Shown here piece by piece: positions 62,801 to 64,000 of a stretch of 64,000 bases of DNA. The translations under genes were made by a program, and so were the position numbers. Source of the DNA: Falciphora oryzae (lineage: Eukaryota > Ascomycota > Sordariomycetes > Magnaporthales > Magnaporthaceae); contig JNVV01000028.1 in assembly GCA_000733355.1 (NCBI GenBank), forward strand, positions 186,001-250,000, given 5' to 3'. Every line of letters begins with the position of its first letter. The stretch's first letter is position 1. The notes under the pieces are model-generated. The model was not told the origin of the DNA. It did no database searches and worked only from the letters and a program-made list of their open reading frames with translations.

Positions 62801-63680
62801 CGACTATCCCACTTCACAGCACGTCGCTTTCTGCGAGAGCAGCGAGGAAAATACGACCATGTGCCCAATATACACTTTGTGGCTTGTGTATTATATTTTG
62901 CAGACACCAAGCGCAGAGGTTTTTGTGTTGTAATAAGAGTTGCTACCATCCGACAGGTCCCTAAAGGGCAGGGACCGATCGACAGGCTGGCAGAAGAAGA
63001 CGTGGTAGATAGATGATCTGTCACTTGATCAATTTGACACGTCCCGCTACCTCGAGGCAACGTTGAGCACAGGCACCGAAAGCATCCACAGCCGTCGCCA
63101 TCCATCGCCAGCGAAATCCAGTCTCACCACGATGGCCGTGCGCAATCGTTGCGGCCGCGGAGTTGAAAGCTTCAAGGGCAAAACGAATCACAAAAACCAA
63201 TGAGAGAAACGGCGATAATTTCGAGTCAGTTAGTTTGCAGGAGCGAGTAGCCCAAAACTTGTGGGGCGGCCAATGACAGCCCACCCCCACTTCCCCATTC
63301 GTCTGTAACTTCCCAAACCCTCTTTTGTTTGTTATTCCCTCGACTTTCCTTACTCCCTCCGGTCTCCTTTTTCCTCTTCTTATTCTCTTTGGATCTCCTT
63401 TTCCATTTTTCATTTTTCGCTATTTTACTCCTTTCTACCTAGCCGCTTTTTGGTGATTTGTGACCTTGTTGTGCTGCATGCAACCTCACTTGGCGGGAGC
63501 CGCACAGCCACTCGCGGGTGTGTGGGTCCAGCCCGCCCAATCAGCCACCACATAGACACCCCCAAGCGGCTGTCCCCCGGTGTTCTTGACTTCCTGCCGA
63601 AACACCACCACGCCGCCATCAACTATTTGGAGGGCAGCCAATTGCTCACTCATGCATTCCGCCACCTGTTTCTAGCAATC
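62801..63680. other. Intergenic, promoter side of the polymerase gene
   Basis: No supported gene. A long T/C-rich stretch (63310-63440) precedes the polymerase gene and could be part of its promoter. Confidence 0.5.
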
Positions 63681-64000
63681 ATGGGTGTCGGTCAGGAAAA
63701 GCCCGCCCCTGAATCAGAGAGAACCATACTCCATTTTGTAAGCAGAGCCATTAACTTTGACAATGTGACAGGTGGTGCAATCTTGAAGGCCCTGCTAAGT
63801 GCCGATAATGCATGATACTTGAAGGATTATGACTGCTTTTATGCGCAGGTAGTCGAGAACAAGCACCCTGCGCTAAAGCTCCGCCCTCTGGGGATCAAGC
63901 AAAAGAGCATCCTTGCCACCTGCAACTATGTCGCGAGGGCCCGCGGCGTCAAGAAGCTCGGGCTCATCTCAGAGGCCAAAAAGCTATGCCCGGATCTGGC
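63681..64000 (+). CDS. Y-family DNA polymerase, Pol iota/Rad30-like (5' part only)
   Basis: Exon 1 63681-63737 (MGVGQEKPAPESERTILHF), 87-nt intron GTAAGC...GAAG, exon 2 from 63825 to the window edge, phase 0. The junction gives ILHF|DYDCFYAQVVENKHPA, the UmuC/DinB palm motif with the first catalytic Asp, followed by LGIKQKSILATCNYVARARG and VKKLGLISEAKKLCPDL, closest to fungal Pol iota-like proteins. These polymerases bypass damaged bases. An in-frame upstream ATG at 63450 would add 77 residues without similarity; 63681 is preferred. The rest lies beyond the window. Confidence 0.88.

Overview
The window is nuclear DNA from a filamentous ascomycete, most likely a Sordariomycete. Genes carry short GT-AG introns (about 55-120 nt, often with a CTAAC-like branch site) and many are intronless for over 1 kb. 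The proteins are typical of mould genomes: a WDR48/Bun107-type WD40 protein, a SAL1-type Ca2+-binding mitochondrial carrier, cyclin C (SSN8), a Zn2Cys6 regulator, COQ2, RPS23 and a DinB/Rad30-class Y-family polymerase. All functions are assigned by reading motifs by eye; no database search was run.

Layout. 1-7.5 kb (all minus): WD40 gene running off the left edge, two tandem paralogous small Cys-containing proteins, and a single-pass membrane protein with a DUF4097-like repeat ectodomain. 9.6-14.5 kb: SAL1-like carrier (minus) and cyclin C (plus), divergent from a 759-bp spacer. 14.5-25 kb: gene-poor, with one 196-aa conserved-looking protein of unknown function. 25-33.7 kb: a possible metabolic group of Zn2Cys6 regulator (minus), divergent amidase (plus) and Fe(II)/2-oxoglutarate dioxygenase (plus). 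34.2-36.1 kb: a Fot1/pogo-type DNA transposon with 64-bp terminal inverted repeats and a frameshifted transposase. 38-41 kb: a kinase-like protein and a small, probably mitochondrial protein. 41.6-49.2 kb: intronless JmjC/CXXC/AT-hook chromatin protein, divergent COQ2, and RPS23.

49.4-62.8 kb is an accessory island: two copies of a lineage-specific KKRKRG protein family plus a third broken copy, a four-finger C2H2 protein with a possible uracil-DNA-glycosylase-like domain, at least two decayed C2H2 fragments, a fragment of a DEAD-box helicase, coiled-coil relics, four different tandem repeats (units about 44-93 bp, one just outside the island behind RPS23) and a 436-bp foldback element. The right edge returns to a conserved gene, the 5' part of a Pol iota-like polymerase.

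Most notable: RPS23 needs a 6-nt microexon to encode the expected 145 aa; three decayed tandem copies of the RPS23 3' end lie directly behind it; and in two KKRKRG paralogs the start codon appears to be split by an intron (A|TG).
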